DNA of 64,000 nt from an archaeon. GTDB taxonomy: Archaea > Nanobdellota > Nanobdellia > Pacearchaeales > GW2011-AR1. The stretch lies in the NCBI GenBank assembly GCA_021107855.1, contig JAIORZ010000002.1:181425-245424 (forward strand), given 5' to 3'. The notes beneath the pieces were generated by a model, which saw only the letters and a program-made list of their open reading frames with translations, had not been told where the DNA came from and did no database searches. Position numbers and translations under genes: made by a program. Positions 1 to 9,573 of this stretch are shown piece by piece (the stretch's first letter is position 1; every line of letters begins with the position of its first letter).

Positions 1-432
1 GAAAGTGAAGCCAGAGAAAACCTTGGTTTTCTAGGCAAACAAATCCCAAACAAAACCATGGAGAATGTATCAACAATCCAATTCGAAGACTTCACAAAAT
101 TAGACCTCCGAGTCGCCCAAATCGAAAATGCAGAAAACATCGAAGGCGCCGACAAACTCTACAAACTCTCCCTAGACGTAGGCGAACTAGGAAAACGAAC
201 AATCTGCGCAGGAATAAAAGAGTTCTACAAAGCCGACGACCTCAAAGGAAAAAAAATCATAATCATCGCAAACCTAGCCCCACGAAAACTCCGAGGAATA
301 GAATCCCAAGGAATGCTCCTAGCCGCTTCCAGCAAAGAAGGCTCACCAGAGTCATGCCCGTCGAGGGCCAAAAAAACACTTTCCCTAATTTCCCCAGACC
401 AAGACATCGCGTCGGGAAGCACAGTAGGCTAA
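1..432 (+). CDS. metG: C-terminal tRNA-binding (OB-fold) domain of methionyl-tRNA synthetase; 5' end truncated by window edge (frame open from base 1)
   Basis: IQFEDFTKLDLRVAQIENAENIEGADKLYKLSLDVGE...RKLRGIESQGMLLAA is the MetRS-beta/tRNA-binding domain; codons 1-57 have no stop in frame, so ATG at 58 may be internal. Confidence 0.8.
   Translation, partial: ESEARENLGFLGKQIPNKTMENVSTIQFEDFTKLDLRVAQIENAENIEGADKLYKLSLDVGELGKRTICAGIKEFYKADDLKGKKIIIIANLAPRKLRGIESQGMLLAASSKEGSPESCPSRAKKTLSLISPDQDIASGSTVG
340..376 (-). repeat. dispersed hairpin element, copy 1 (antisense inside metG C-terminal domain)
   Basis: minus strand: TTTTTTGGCCCTCGACGGGCATGACTCTGGTGAGCC. Confidence 0.85.
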
Positions 433-848
433 AAAGAACAAACAGAATATTTTTTCACACTATCCGCAGGAATATAAAAAGAACCTTTCCCAATCCAATT
501 CGCGTTATCAGGAAATTCGACAAATAATTCAAGATTATCCCCCTTCTTCAAAGCAGTAGTTAAATCTCTCCCAAAAAGAAATCTGTCAATTTTCCAAACT
601 CCCCCTTCAGCCCATCTATCCAATCTTCCCTTTATTTCATCAGAATTAACAGAACAGCCAATTTCTTTTGTGGCAAAATCATAAACCCTAAATGGAACAA
701 CCGAATACTCTCCATTAAAACTAATCCCAAAATCAGATTCAGCGTCAGGTATCTCTCCTCTTAAGTATAAATCAACAACGACATTATTAGCTCCCCAAAA
801 AATTTTCTCACTAAGCTTACTCATATCTCCCATAAACAACAATAACAT
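429..848 (-). CDS. hypothetical protein
   Basis: ORF track; no recognised motif. Confidence 0.5.
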   Translation of the reverse strand: MLLLFMGDMSKLSEKIFWGANNVVVDLYLRGEIPDAESDFGISFNGEYSVVPFRVYDFATKEIGCSVNSDEIKGRLDRWAEGGVWKIDRFLFGRDLTTALKKGDNLELFVEFPDNANWIGKGSFYIPADSVKKYSVCSF

Positions 849-888
849 ATCTTATTTATAAAAATAGTTATATCCCGATATACGCAAT

Positions 889-1539
889 TCATCCACTATT
901 ATTCAATTTCCCAACAATCTTCCCCAACCCATAAAAATCCCTAACAATAAAATCCGGCTCCTCCTCCTTAATCCTATCCAACGTAGAAAACGAACACTTA
1001 TTATGAATAGCAACCGCAACGCACCCAGCCTCCCGCGCGAACTCAATATCCGAAAACCTATCCCCAACATAAATAACCTCACACGGCTTCAACTTCATTT
1101 TCTTAAACAAAGCACTCATCATATCATCCTTATGCTTAAACCTCTCCGCACCATAAACCTCCGTAAACAAACCCTCAATCCTCAATTTCTTTATAGAAGC
1201 TTTCAAAAAATCATCCCTAGAATTAGAAATGACATACATCGGCATCCCTTCCCCCTTCATCTTCCAAAGCGGCTTCAAAGAAACACACGGACGAATCCCA
1301 CCAGCGACAGCCATCTCAGTAAAATACGTATAAAATTTATCACGAATCGCCTCAACATCCTTAACCTTCAAACCCAACATCTTAAGCATCCCCTTCATCT
1401 TAACCCCAAGCAAACTCATCAACCTCTTCTCATCAAAATCATAACCAAATTCCTCAAGCGTCCTCACCAGCGAATTAAAAGCAATCATCCTAGCGTCGCT
1501 AATCGTCCCATCAAAATCAAAAAAAATCGTTTTAATCAT
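889..1539 (-). CDS. HAD-superfamily phosphatase (phosphoglycolate phosphatase-like)
   Basis: FFDFDGTISDA motif I, VISNSRDD motif II, YVGDRFSDIEFAREAG motif III/IV. Confidence 0.85.
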   Translation of the reverse strand: MIKTIFFDFDGTISDARMIAFNSLVRTLEEFGYDFDEKRLMSLLGVKMKGMLKMLGLKVKDVEAIRDKFYTYFTEMAVAGGIRPCVSLKPLWKMKGEGMPMYVISNSRDDFLKASIKKLRIEGLFTEVYGAERFKHKDDMMSALFKKMKLKPCEVIYVGDRFSDIEFAREAGCVAVAIHNKCSFSTLDRIKEEEPDFIVRDFYGLGKIVGKLNNSG

Positions 1540-1598
1540 CCCAATAATACCATACTACACTAAATAAAACTTTTTATAAGAATTCCCCAAGTAACTAC

Positions 1599-2564
1599 AT
1601 GAACGGCAACCCAAGAATCAACTTCAACACCCTACTTAAAACATATAATGTAACAGTCTGGGACACCTGCGCGATTCTCCAATATCTCGATAAAACAAAA
1701 GACCCCGTAAAAGACCCCTCATTTATGGGAAAACTGGCAGAAAAAATAAAAGAAGGACACATATGTGTTATACCCCAAGCAATTATAAAAGAACTAGAAA
1801 CACACAAGCCAATATATTTTACAGGACGGAAGAACAAAGAAAAACTAATAGAAACATACAACAACTTCTACCAAAAAAACCAACTCTATTTAGACGAGCA
1901 AAAAGTAGAAAAAGAGATTGCCAAGGAATCCATAAAATATGCCTGGCACAAAATATCCTACCCAGATTTAGCAGTCTTCGAACACGCAAAAATTTTCAGC
2001 GAGAAAAGAATCCCAACAGCAATAATTTCAAACGACATGGGATTAAGTAAAGTCTGGAATGAATATGTAAAAGAAACCAGAACCCCAAACTCAATTCTAG
2101 GATTTCTCCCAAGACTAGAAGGACTCCTTTTTGAATTATTCCAAAATAGGATGAAGAGAGGTAAGAATCACATATTAATAAACGACCGCGTAACAATATT
2201 AGACGACATAGAAAAATGGAGAAAAGTTACCACAAATAACCTATCCCATTATGGATGTAATAAAATAACCTACTTCAAAAACAAAAACAACATCATAGAA
2301 ACATACCAATCAAATAATATCCAAACACCAAATATTGCCTTTTTGGATATAAATCTAAATCCAAAAGACCCTCAAAACAAAGAAGGACTAAGGGTCTGTC
2401 AATTCTTCAAAGAAACTATCCCAAACACAACAATAGTAGCAATGAGTTCCCTAGAAAACATAGCACAAGAAGCCAAAAAAAGCGGAGCAAATTTCATCAT
2501 ACAAAAAAAGAACTTCGTCCAAGATTTCGACACATTTGTTCAACAATACACGGAAAGATTATGA
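1599..2564 (+). CDS. PIN-domain nuclease fused to a C-terminal response-regulator receiver-like domain
   Basis: PIN acidic residues in VWDTCAIL, IKELE, YPDLAVFEHAKIF, ISNDMGLSK; C-term IAFLDINLNP...GLRVCQFF..IPNTTIVAMSS..IAQEAKKSGANFIIQKK matches REC beta3/beta4/beta5. Confidence 0.7.
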   Translation: MNGNPRINFNTLLKTYNVTVWDTCAILQYLDKTKDPVKDPSFMGKLAEKIKEGHICVIPQAIIKELETHKPIYFTGRKNKEKLIETYNNFYQKNQLYLDEQKVEKEIAKESIKYAWHKISYPDLAVFEHAKIFSEKRIPTAIISNDMGLSKVWNEYVKETRTPNSILGFLPRLEGLLFELFQNRMKRGKNHILINDRVTILDDIEKWRKVTTNNLSHYGCNKITYFKNKNNIIETYQSNNIQTPNIAFLDINLNPKDPQNKEGLRVCQFFKETIPNTTIVAMSSLENIAQEAKKSGANFIIQKKNFVQDFDTFVQQYTERL

Positions 2565-3031
2565 TAAACCTAATGAAGTATACCTACCTAATGCAAACAG
2601 ACAAAATAGACAAAGAACTCACCCGCCTCTGGGAAAGATACCAAAAAATTCTAGACAACCCAAATTCAACATGGGAAGACACCAACGAAGCAAGAGCAAT
2701 CCTCTTCATGACGGGAAATCTATACCTCGAACAAATCTCAACAGAAGCAATCGAAAAAAGACTAAAACATCTTGAAAAAGATTTCAGAATTATAGAATTT
2801 CTCCACATAATAGATTCTGAATCTCCACGATTAAAAGAACTAAGAACATGTCCCAAATTCAAAGAACTAGAAACATTCTACCGCATAATAAAAAAACACA
2901 AAAACAAACACACCAAAGGTAAATTTTATCTAGACGAAGAAAGATTTATACAAAGATATAGAAAATTAAGTCCCGATAAAAAATCCAAAGTAGGATATAA
3001 AGGATATTTTGACAAACACTTTCTCGACTAA
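2561..3031 (+). CDS. hypothetical alpha-helical protein, translationally coupled to the PIN-REC gene
   Basis: ATGA 4-nt overlap with the preceding gene. Confidence 0.65.
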   Translation: MINLMKYTYLMQTDKIDKELTRLWERYQKILDNPNSTWEDTNEARAILFMTGNLYLEQISTEAIEKRLKHLEKDFRIIEFLHIIDSESPRLKELRTCPKFKELETFYRIIKKHKNKHTKGKFYLDEERFIQRYRKLSPDKKSKVGYKGYFDKHFLD

Positions 3032-5176
3032 CTAAGAATGCTTACTCCTCTTCAACAACTCCTTCAACCTCGCCGCATCCCCGCTCCTATCCTTAATCTC
3101 GCCAACAACATAAGTCGCATTCTCCCCAATCTCCTTCCCCTTCTTCACCTTCAAGTCCCGCAACAATTTCTTCCTCACAACATCCGACACAATAACCTTA
3201 GCAGAATCAATATCACTCATCCTCTTCGCAAAAGAAATCGTATTCCCAATACTCGTATATTTCAACTTATCCTTCTCTTTCGAAGCCACCAAATCCCCAG
3301 CATGAACTCCAACTCCAAAATCAACCTTATCCTCAAACTTTTTATTATACACTTCCAATTTCTTGACAATTTTCATTCCACACCGAGTCGCCAAAATCTC
3401 ATTCCCATAAGTCCGCGTAATAAGTGGGTTAAACACAACAAAAATATAATCCCCCCTCCAATCAATCACTCCCTTCCCTTTCGCATCATCAACAATTTTT
3501 CTCAAAGCCTCTCTCCCCGCATCGCCCAAATCCCCATGATTCTTAATCCCAACAGAAACAACACCAGACACTTGCTTCTCACCCTTCAAAACCAAAGCAG
3601 ATTCCGCTTCCATCTTTTCCTTCCGAGTAAAATCAACCATCGTCTTATCCTCATGACTATAATTCTTCACATCAAGACCCTGAACCGCAGGCGATTTATG
3701 TGTAAAATTCAAACTATCATCCATATGCGACTTAACCCCATTAGGAACCCCCTTCTTAACCTTCTTCCCAATATGCGCCCTAGCCCGATGCAATTTCGCC
3801 ACCTTCCTCCTCCAGGGGAACTTATTCGCAACCTTCATAATCTTAGCCTTCCACCCCTTAGCAAATTTAATAGTCCTCGTCTTCCTATATTTCATCAACA
3901 AAACCACCCCAACTCCCCCTAAAATCAAAATCAAAAAAATATAAACAACAGGATATCTAAAAACCCCACCATTCCCAAAATCCTTAAGCGAAATCGCATT
4001 CCCTGTCAACAAAACCTGCCGACTAATAGAAGTCTCCCCGTCATCAATCAGAACATCATACTCACCATTCGGCGCACCAACCTTGAACTTCCGAATTTCA
4101 CCAGCCCCAATATTCAACTCCAACGTTATTATCTCATCCCCAATAGTAACATCAATCGTCCTATCGTACAAAACATTCCCAACATTTCTCACACTCAAAA
4201 TCGAATCCTCAAAATCGAACACAACTTTCTGCAGACCTGCCATCTCAAATTCCCGAACCTCTTCCAAATCATCAAACGAGCCAACTATCCTCCAAACACC
4301 AACACTTGAATTCAAAGCAAAATCAATAGCACTAAATTCCCCAGCCTGAACAATCGCATCAACCACATCACCATCCGGAGAAATAATTTTCAAAGAAACA
4401 AGTCCGCCCATTTCAACACCTGACTGGTCAAAAGCCTCAATCCCAATCGTAAAATTTTCTCCAGGAGTAGCCACCACGTCGGACAAACTCATAATCAAAG
4501 AAGTCGCAATCTGATTCACCTCGTACGAAACGACACCCTCCCCAGAATTCAAAACACCATCCTTTCCAGAATCATAAGCACGAACCGTCAAAATATAGGT
4601 CCCAGCCTCTGCCGTTTCCGGAATAACAAAACTCTCACTCACCTTTCCCTCTTCAATAGCCTTAGTAAAAGAACTAGCATTCAACCCCTCGACAAACCCA
4701 TCCAACTCTACCCCATTCTTCTTAACAGCCTCAATATCAACACTAACACTCTCACCAGGATTATACGAAGTCCTATCCAAAGAAACACGAACAATCACAT
4801 CATCACTTATATCAAAAATTTTAGTAGACGCGACATCCGACCCTAAAGACGAAACAACCTGACAACTCCCAATAATTCCCTTCAAATCCAGAATCTCCAA
4901 ATCCTCTCTATCTAAAATCTTATACGGAATAGAATAACTCTGATCCTCATCAGCCGAAAAAGCCCGAGCCGAAATCCTCACCAAATTAATCGAACTATTC
5001 CCACAAACCAAATCAATATTCAAGTTCCCATTACTCGTCCCACGCAATCCCTCAACCTCAATATACAACCGGTCTCCCAAATTATAAACATCCATCGGCT
5101 CACTAATCGAAATATCCGCCAAGACCCCATACCCCATCAGAACAACCAACAGCAACACTAACCTTCTCATACCCAA
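3032..5176 (-). CDS. membrane-anchored protein: signal peptide, Ig/CARDB-like repeats, TM helix, C-terminal class III nucleotidyl cyclase-like domain
   Basis: N-term hydrophobic signal; TM FRYPVVYIFLILILGGVGVVLLMKY; C-term VDFGVGVHAGDLVASKEKDKLKYTSIGNTISFAKRM resembles cyclase FGIGI..GE...YT.IGD.VN.A.R. Confidence 0.65.
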   Translation of the reverse strand: MGMRRLVLLLVVLMGYGVLADISISEPMDVYNLGDRLYIEVEGLRGTSNGNLNIDLVCGNSSINLVRISARAFSADEDQSYSIPYKILDREDLEILDLKGIIGSCQVVSSLGSDVASTKIFDISDDVIVRVSLDRTSYNPGESVSVDIEAVKKNGVELDGFVEGLNASSFTKAIEEGKVSESFVIPETAEAGTYILTVRAYDSGKDGVLNSGEGVVSYEVNQIATSLIMSLSDVVATPGENFTIGIEAFDQSGVEMGGLVSLKIISPDGDVVDAIVQAGEFSAIDFALNSSVGVWRIVGSFDDLEEVREFEMAGLQKVVFDFEDSILSVRNVGNVLYDRTIDVTIGDEIITLELNIGAGEIRKFKVGAPNGEYDVLIDDGETSISRQVLLTGNAISLKDFGNGGVFRYPVVYIFLILILGGVGVVLLMKYRKTRTIKFAKGWKAKIMKVANKFPWRRKVAKLHRARAHIGKKVKKGVPNGVKSHMDDSLNFTHKSPAVQGLDVKNYSHEDKTMVDFTRKEKMEAESALVLKGEKQVSGVVSVGIKNHGDLGDAGREALRKIVDDAKGKGVIDWRGDYIFVVFNPLITRTYGNEILATRCGMKIVKKLEVYNKKFEDKVDFGVGVHAGDLVASKEKDKLKYTSIGNTISFAKRMSDIDSAKVIVSDVVRKKLLRDLKVKKGKEIGENATYVVGEIKDRSGDAARLKELLKRSKHS

Positions 5177-5241
5177 AATACGCTCTCCTACTATATAAAT
5201 ATTATGAACAAATTTATAAATCTCCCGTTACTGTCTTTACC

Positions 5242-6360
5242 ATGACAAAAACAAAAGTCAATCCCTACGAAGTCCAAGGCGAAATCAACTACGACCGATT
5301 AATCAAAGAATTCGGCATAAAAAAAATCGACAAAGAACTTTTAACCCGAATCAAAAAAATCACAGGCGAAATCCACCCTTACCTAAGACGAGAAATCTTC
5401 TTCGCACACCGAGACCTCGAAAAACTCCTAGACGCATACGAATCAGGACAAAAATTCTTCCTCTACACGGGGTGCGGACCATCAGGACCAATCCACCTAG
5501 GACACTACTCCGTCTGGAGCTTCGTAAAATGGCTACAAGACAAATTCGACGTCGAACTCTGGTTCCAATTCACAGACGATGAAAAATTCCTCTACCTAAA
5601 AAACAAAACATACGAAGAAATCCAAGATTGGACAAAACAAAACATGTTAGATGTAGCAGCACTAGGATTCAACCCAGAAAAAACCCACTTCCTAATCGAC
5701 ACAAAACACGCAGACATAATGTATCCCGAAGCAATCAGGGTCGCAAAAAAAATAACATTCTCAACAATTAAAGCTTCATTCGGATTCACAGATTCAAACA
5801 ACATTGGCTCAATCTTCTACACAGCAATGCAAACCGTCCCAATCTTTCTACCAAATGTCCTCAACAAAAAATCGGAATACTGCCTAATCCCACTAGCGAT
5901 AGACCAAGACCCACACTTCCGAATCTCCAGAGACGTAGTTCAAAAACTCGGTCACAAAAAACCCACAATCCTACACGCAAAATTCATGTCACCCCTAACA
6001 GGAGCCACCGGAAAATCAAGCAGCTCAAATTCCTCAAAAACAATCCTCATGACAGACTCCCCTTCCACAATCAAAACCAAAATCAACAAATACGCATTTT
6101 CAGGCGGACAAGAGACAACCGAAGAGCATCGGAAAAAAGGCGGAAACACAGAAACAGACGTCGCATGCCAATGGCTAAAATATTTTGAATGGGATGACGA
6201 AAAATTAGAAAAAATATACAAAGAATACTCCTCGGGCAAACTCCTCTCAGGGGAAGTTAAAGCAATTCTAATCGAGAAAATAAATGGAATATTGTCAGAA
6301 CATCAAGAACGTAGAAAAGATGCAGAGAACCAATTAGATAAATTTATTTTTAAAAGTTAG
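5242..6360 (+). CDS. trpS: tryptophanyl-tRNA synthetase
   Basis: GCGPSGPIHLGHY (HIGH region), GATGKSSSSNSSKTI (KMSKS-equivalent), archaeal/eukaryal TrpRS architecture. Confidence 0.92.
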   Translation: MTKTKVNPYEVQGEINYDRLIKEFGIKKIDKELLTRIKKITGEIHPYLRREIFFAHRDLEKLLDAYESGQKFFLYTGCGPSGPIHLGHYSVWSFVKWLQDKFDVELWFQFTDDEKFLYLKNKTYEEIQDWTKQNMLDVAALGFNPEKTHFLIDTKHADIMYPEAIRVAKKITFSTIKASFGFTDSNNIGSIFYTAMQTVPIFLPNVLNKKSEYCLIPLAIDQDPHFRISRDVVQKLGHKKPTILHAKFMSPLTGATGKSSSSNSSKTILMTDSPSTIKTKINKYAFSGGQETTEEHRKKGGNTETDVACQWLKYFEWDDEKLEKIYKEYSSGKLLSGEVKAILIEKINGILSEHQERRKDAENQLDKFIFKS

Positions 6361-6365
6361 AATAA

Positions 6366-6746
6366 TTAATTACTAGGCGAAATATCTTTAAGCTTATTCG
6401 GCAAAACATACTGACCCTCATACTTGATATTGTATTTTCTTCCTTTTGTTAATCCCTTAGGATTCCCCTCAATTGAAAAACAAGAATTCAAATCGTCCTG
6501 ATTTTCTTTAAACATTAATATTTTATCAGGTCTATCCAAAGTAGCTCCCGCATAAAACAGATTCTGCTTCGTCCTTGTAGGTCCTTCTATAAAATAATCT
6601 AAAGCAGTAGCCACAGATATAATTGCACCAAGGGCAAGAACACATTTAAACAACCCTCCCGTCTTCGGAGTTTCCTGAGTTCTACCAGATTGATATTCTA
6701 CAGATTTTGGAATATCACTATAATCTTTCATACCAATCCCAACCAT
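6366..6746 (-). CDS. hypothetical protein with one TM segment
   Basis: ORF track; hydrophobic CVLALGAIISVATALDYF. Confidence 0.45.
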   Translation of the reverse strand: MVGIGMKDYSDIPKSVEYQSGRTQETPKTGGLFKCVLALGAIISVATALDYFIEGPTRTKQNLFYAGATLDRPDKILMFKENQDDLNSCFSIEGNPKGLTKGRKYNIKYEGQYVLPNKLKDISPSN

Positions 6747-6775
6747 CCAAGATATATAAACCTTTCGTTTTGTAA

Positions 6776-7510
6776 CTATTCTGCCGTAACAACACTAGCC
6801 GGCCCCACCTGACTCTCCAAAACCTCAATCCCCCCATCCCCAATCTTCATCCCAACAGCCTTCCTCTCATGAGCCGTCCTCCTCATCTTCGCAATCCGAA
6901 CCGCCCTATCCCCAATCCCAGCAACCCCAGACTCATAAAAAACACTAACCGAATCACTAAGAAATCTCAAAATATCCGTCTTCGTCCACTCACCATCCTG
7001 AGTCATACCCATCTCCCCTTCCAAACTCTCATCAACAAAAACCGTCGTCACCTTAAACCGCTTCATCAAACTCGACAACTCAAAAATCGTCTCACGAATC
7101 TTCCCCCCATCACTCAAATTCAAAGCCAAAACCGAAATCGGGTCAAAACAAATCCTCCTAACATGATTCTGCGCAATAATACTCGTCAACTCCTTCGTCA
7201 ACTCATCAATCCCAGTCTGCGGCGAAAACCTCATAAATTTAATCTTCCCCTCCTCGCTCAACTTCGAAAAATCCCAACCATGCGCCATCCCATCATTCAA
7301 AGTCTCAACAATATCCGGCTCAAAACTACAATACAAACCATTCTCACTAAATTGCGTCACGCCATTCCAAAGAAACTGCAACAAAAAAGTACTCTTCCCT
7401 GAACCCGGACCGCCGACAATCAAATTATCACTATTCCTCACAAACCCCCCGTTACAAAGCTTATCAAAACCAACAACTCCAGTCGGACACCGGTCAATTA
7501 CATCACCCAT
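6776..7510 (-). CDS. KaiC/RecA-superfamily ATPase
   Basis: TGVVGFDKLCNGGF...LIVGGPGSGKSTFLLQFL Walker A. Confidence 0.85.
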   Translation of the reverse strand: MGDVIDRCPTGVVGFDKLCNGGFVRNSDNLIVGGPGSGKSTFLLQFLWNGVTQFSENGLYCSFEPDIVETLNDGMAHGWDFSKLSEEGKIKFMRFSPQTGIDELTKELTSIIAQNHVRRICFDPISVLALNLSDGGKIRETIFELSSLMKRFKVTTVFVDESLEGEMGMTQDGEWTKTDILRFLSDSVSVFYESGVAGIGDRAVRIAKMRRTAHERKAVGMKIGDGGIEVLESQVGPASVVTAE

Positions 7511-7559
7511 AACAAGACATAGTATAAATCTTTATAAATTATCCTTTTCTTCCTCTTCT

Positions 7560-9263
7560 ATGAAAACTTTAAACCTGCACTGCGACTATATCAAATTCAA
7601 AGCCCTAAAAAAAGCCCTAAAATCAATCGACGAAATCGCACCAAACCAAAATCTGGAAGGGCAAGCAAAAGAATGTCTAGTCGTCCTAGCAGCCATAGAA
7701 AAATCCGACACAAAAGAATCAATACCACAACTAGTAGAATCAATCAAAAAAATAGCAACCGACGTAAAATCCGAAACAATCGTTCTCTACCCATACGCAC
7801 ATCTATCAAGCAACCTGGGCTCCCCAGAAACAGCAATAAAAATTTTAGACGAAACAGCAAAACAATTAGCGCCATTAAAAGTAATCAAAGCCCCATTCGG
7901 CTACTACAAAACCTTCGAACTAAAAGTCAAAGGACATCCACTCTCCGAACTTTCCAGAGAAATTATTATTAAAAGCGATGAAGAAACGGAAGAAGAACTA
8001 ACAGATAAAGAGAGAAAAAGATTGTTACATCAAATTCAAAAATCAAAGCTAGACACTTCAAAAATTGAAAAAAACGACCATAGAATTATAGGAAGAAAAA
8101 TGGATTTGTGGAGTTTCAACAATTCAGCTCCAGGAATGGTTTTCTGGCACGCTAAAGGTCTTTACCTTAAAGACAAACTAATTGAATACTGGAGAGAACT
8201 CCATCGAGCAAATGGATATTCAGAAATTTCAACCCCACAAATTTTAGACAAAAAATTATGGGAAATATCAGGACACTGGTCAAAGTTCAAAGAAAATATG
8301 TTCACCACAAATTATGAAAGACGAGACTTCGCAGTCAAACCAATGAACTGCCCAGGAGGAATGTTAGTCTATAAAACATCTCCAAAATCATATCGCGACT
8401 TACCATTAAGAGTCGGCGAATTAGGCTGGGTGCATCGAATAGAATTATCAGGAGTTTTAGGCGGACTAATGAGAGTGATTCAATTTGTCCAAGACGATGC
8501 TCATATTTATTGCACAGAAAAATCGTTCAAAGACGAAATCGGGAAAATCATCGACCTCACAAAAGAATTATTCTCCACATTCAACATAGAAATAGACCAC
8601 GTCGAACTCTCAACCCGCCCCGAAAAACGAATTGGCTCAGAAAAAGTTTGGGACATGTCAGAAAAGGCACTAGAGGAAGTTCTAAAAGACAAAAAAATGA
8701 AATACATAATCAATAAAGGCGACGGAGCATTCTACGGACCTAAAATAGACTTCCACATAAAAGACTCTCTAAAAAGAACATGGCAATGTTCAACAATCCA
8801 ACTAGACATGGCACTCCCAAAAAGATTCGAATTAAAATATACAACAGAAGACGGAAGCACAAAACAACCAATTATGATACATCGAACAATTTACGGAAGC
8901 CTAGAAAGATTCTTAGGAATTTACACCGAACATGTCAACGGAGAATTCCCCTTATGGATATCCCCCAATCAAATCAAAGTAATGACCATGAACGACGAAG
9001 TCAAAGATTATGCCAACAAAATCCACCAAGAATTATTTGACGCAGGTTTCGAATCCGAACTTAATGATAAGAATGAATCAATAGGCAAAAAGGCAAGAGA
9101 AGCACAAATCCAAAAATTCAACTACCTCGTCACAATCGGAGAAAAAGAAAAAACCAAAAACAAAATAGCAATTCGAACAAGAGACTCAAAAGAAATAACC
9201 ACAATGACACTGAAGGAATTCAAAGAAAAAATCAAAAACGAAATCTCTCAGAAAGGATTATAA
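7560..9263 (+). CDS. thrS: threonyl-tRNA synthetase (archaeal type)
   Basis: MNCPGGMLVYK, RVGELGWVHRIELSGVLGGLMRVIQFVQDDAHI, class II motifs, N-terminal archaeal editing-like domain. Confidence 0.95.
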   Translation: MKTLNLHCDYIKFKALKKALKSIDEIAPNQNLEGQAKECLVVLAAIEKSDTKESIPQLVESIKKIATDVKSETIVLYPYAHLSSNLGSPETAIKILDETAKQLAPLKVIKAPFGYYKTFELKVKGHPLSELSREIIIKSDEETEEELTDKERKRLLHQIQKSKLDTSKIEKNDHRIIGRKMDLWSFNNSAPGMVFWHAKGLYLKDKLIEYWRELHRANGYSEISTPQILDKKLWEISGHWSKFKENMFTTNYERRDFAVKPMNCPGGMLVYKTSPKSYRDLPLRVGELGWVHRIELSGVLGGLMRVIQFVQDDAHIYCTEKSFKDEIGKIIDLTKELFSTFNIEIDHVELSTRPEKRIGSEKVWDMSEKALEEVLKDKKMKYIINKGDGAFYGPKIDFHIKDSLKRTWQCSTIQLDMALPKRFELKYTTEDGSTKQPIMIHRTIYGSLERFLGIYTEHVNGEFPLWISPNQIKVMTMNDEVKDYANKIHQELFDAGFESELNDKNESIGKKAREAQIQKFNYLVTIGEKEKTKNKIAIRTRDSKEITTMTLKEFKEKIKNEISQKGL

Positions 9264-9285
9264 ACAATATTCCCATCCATTTCCC

Positions 9286-9543
9286 ATGAGGTGGGGAAAA
9301 CTTATATTGCTCTTTCAAGCAGTGATAACGCTAATAATTGGAATCGCTTTTTTCACCCAACTCACAATCATAGGCGCCTCCGACGTATCAGAAATAGTAG
9401 AAGAACTAACCACCGAAGAGGACTTCTCAGAAGGCGTTCCCGACACAATAAACAACATCAAAATCCGTTTCACAATAGCCTCATACATCCTTTTCATAGT
9501 CGGACTAGTAGAAATCATCATCATAATACGTCTCTTTAGTTAA
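9286..9543 (+). CDS. small membrane protein, hypothetical
   Basis: two hydrophobic segments. Confidence 0.5.
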   Translation: MRWGKLILLFQAVITLIIGIAFFTQLTIIGASDVSEIVEELTTEEDFSEGVPDTINNIKIRFTIASYILFIVGLVEIIIIIRLFS

Positions 9544-9573
9544 ACCTATAAACACAAACCACCCCAAATTTTT

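Noticed and set aside
1003-1563. Long antisense ORFs mirroring real genes (e.g. 1003-1563, 3038-3922, 6869-7402, 20527-21159, 21816-22694)
   Set aside because: Low-complexity N/R/L/P-rich translations antisense to well-supported genes; explained by strand composition.
7560-9263. Codon-usage shift within thrS suggesting chimeric gene
   Set aside because: All ThrRS motifs are in frame and in order; treated as part of the general compositional patchiness.
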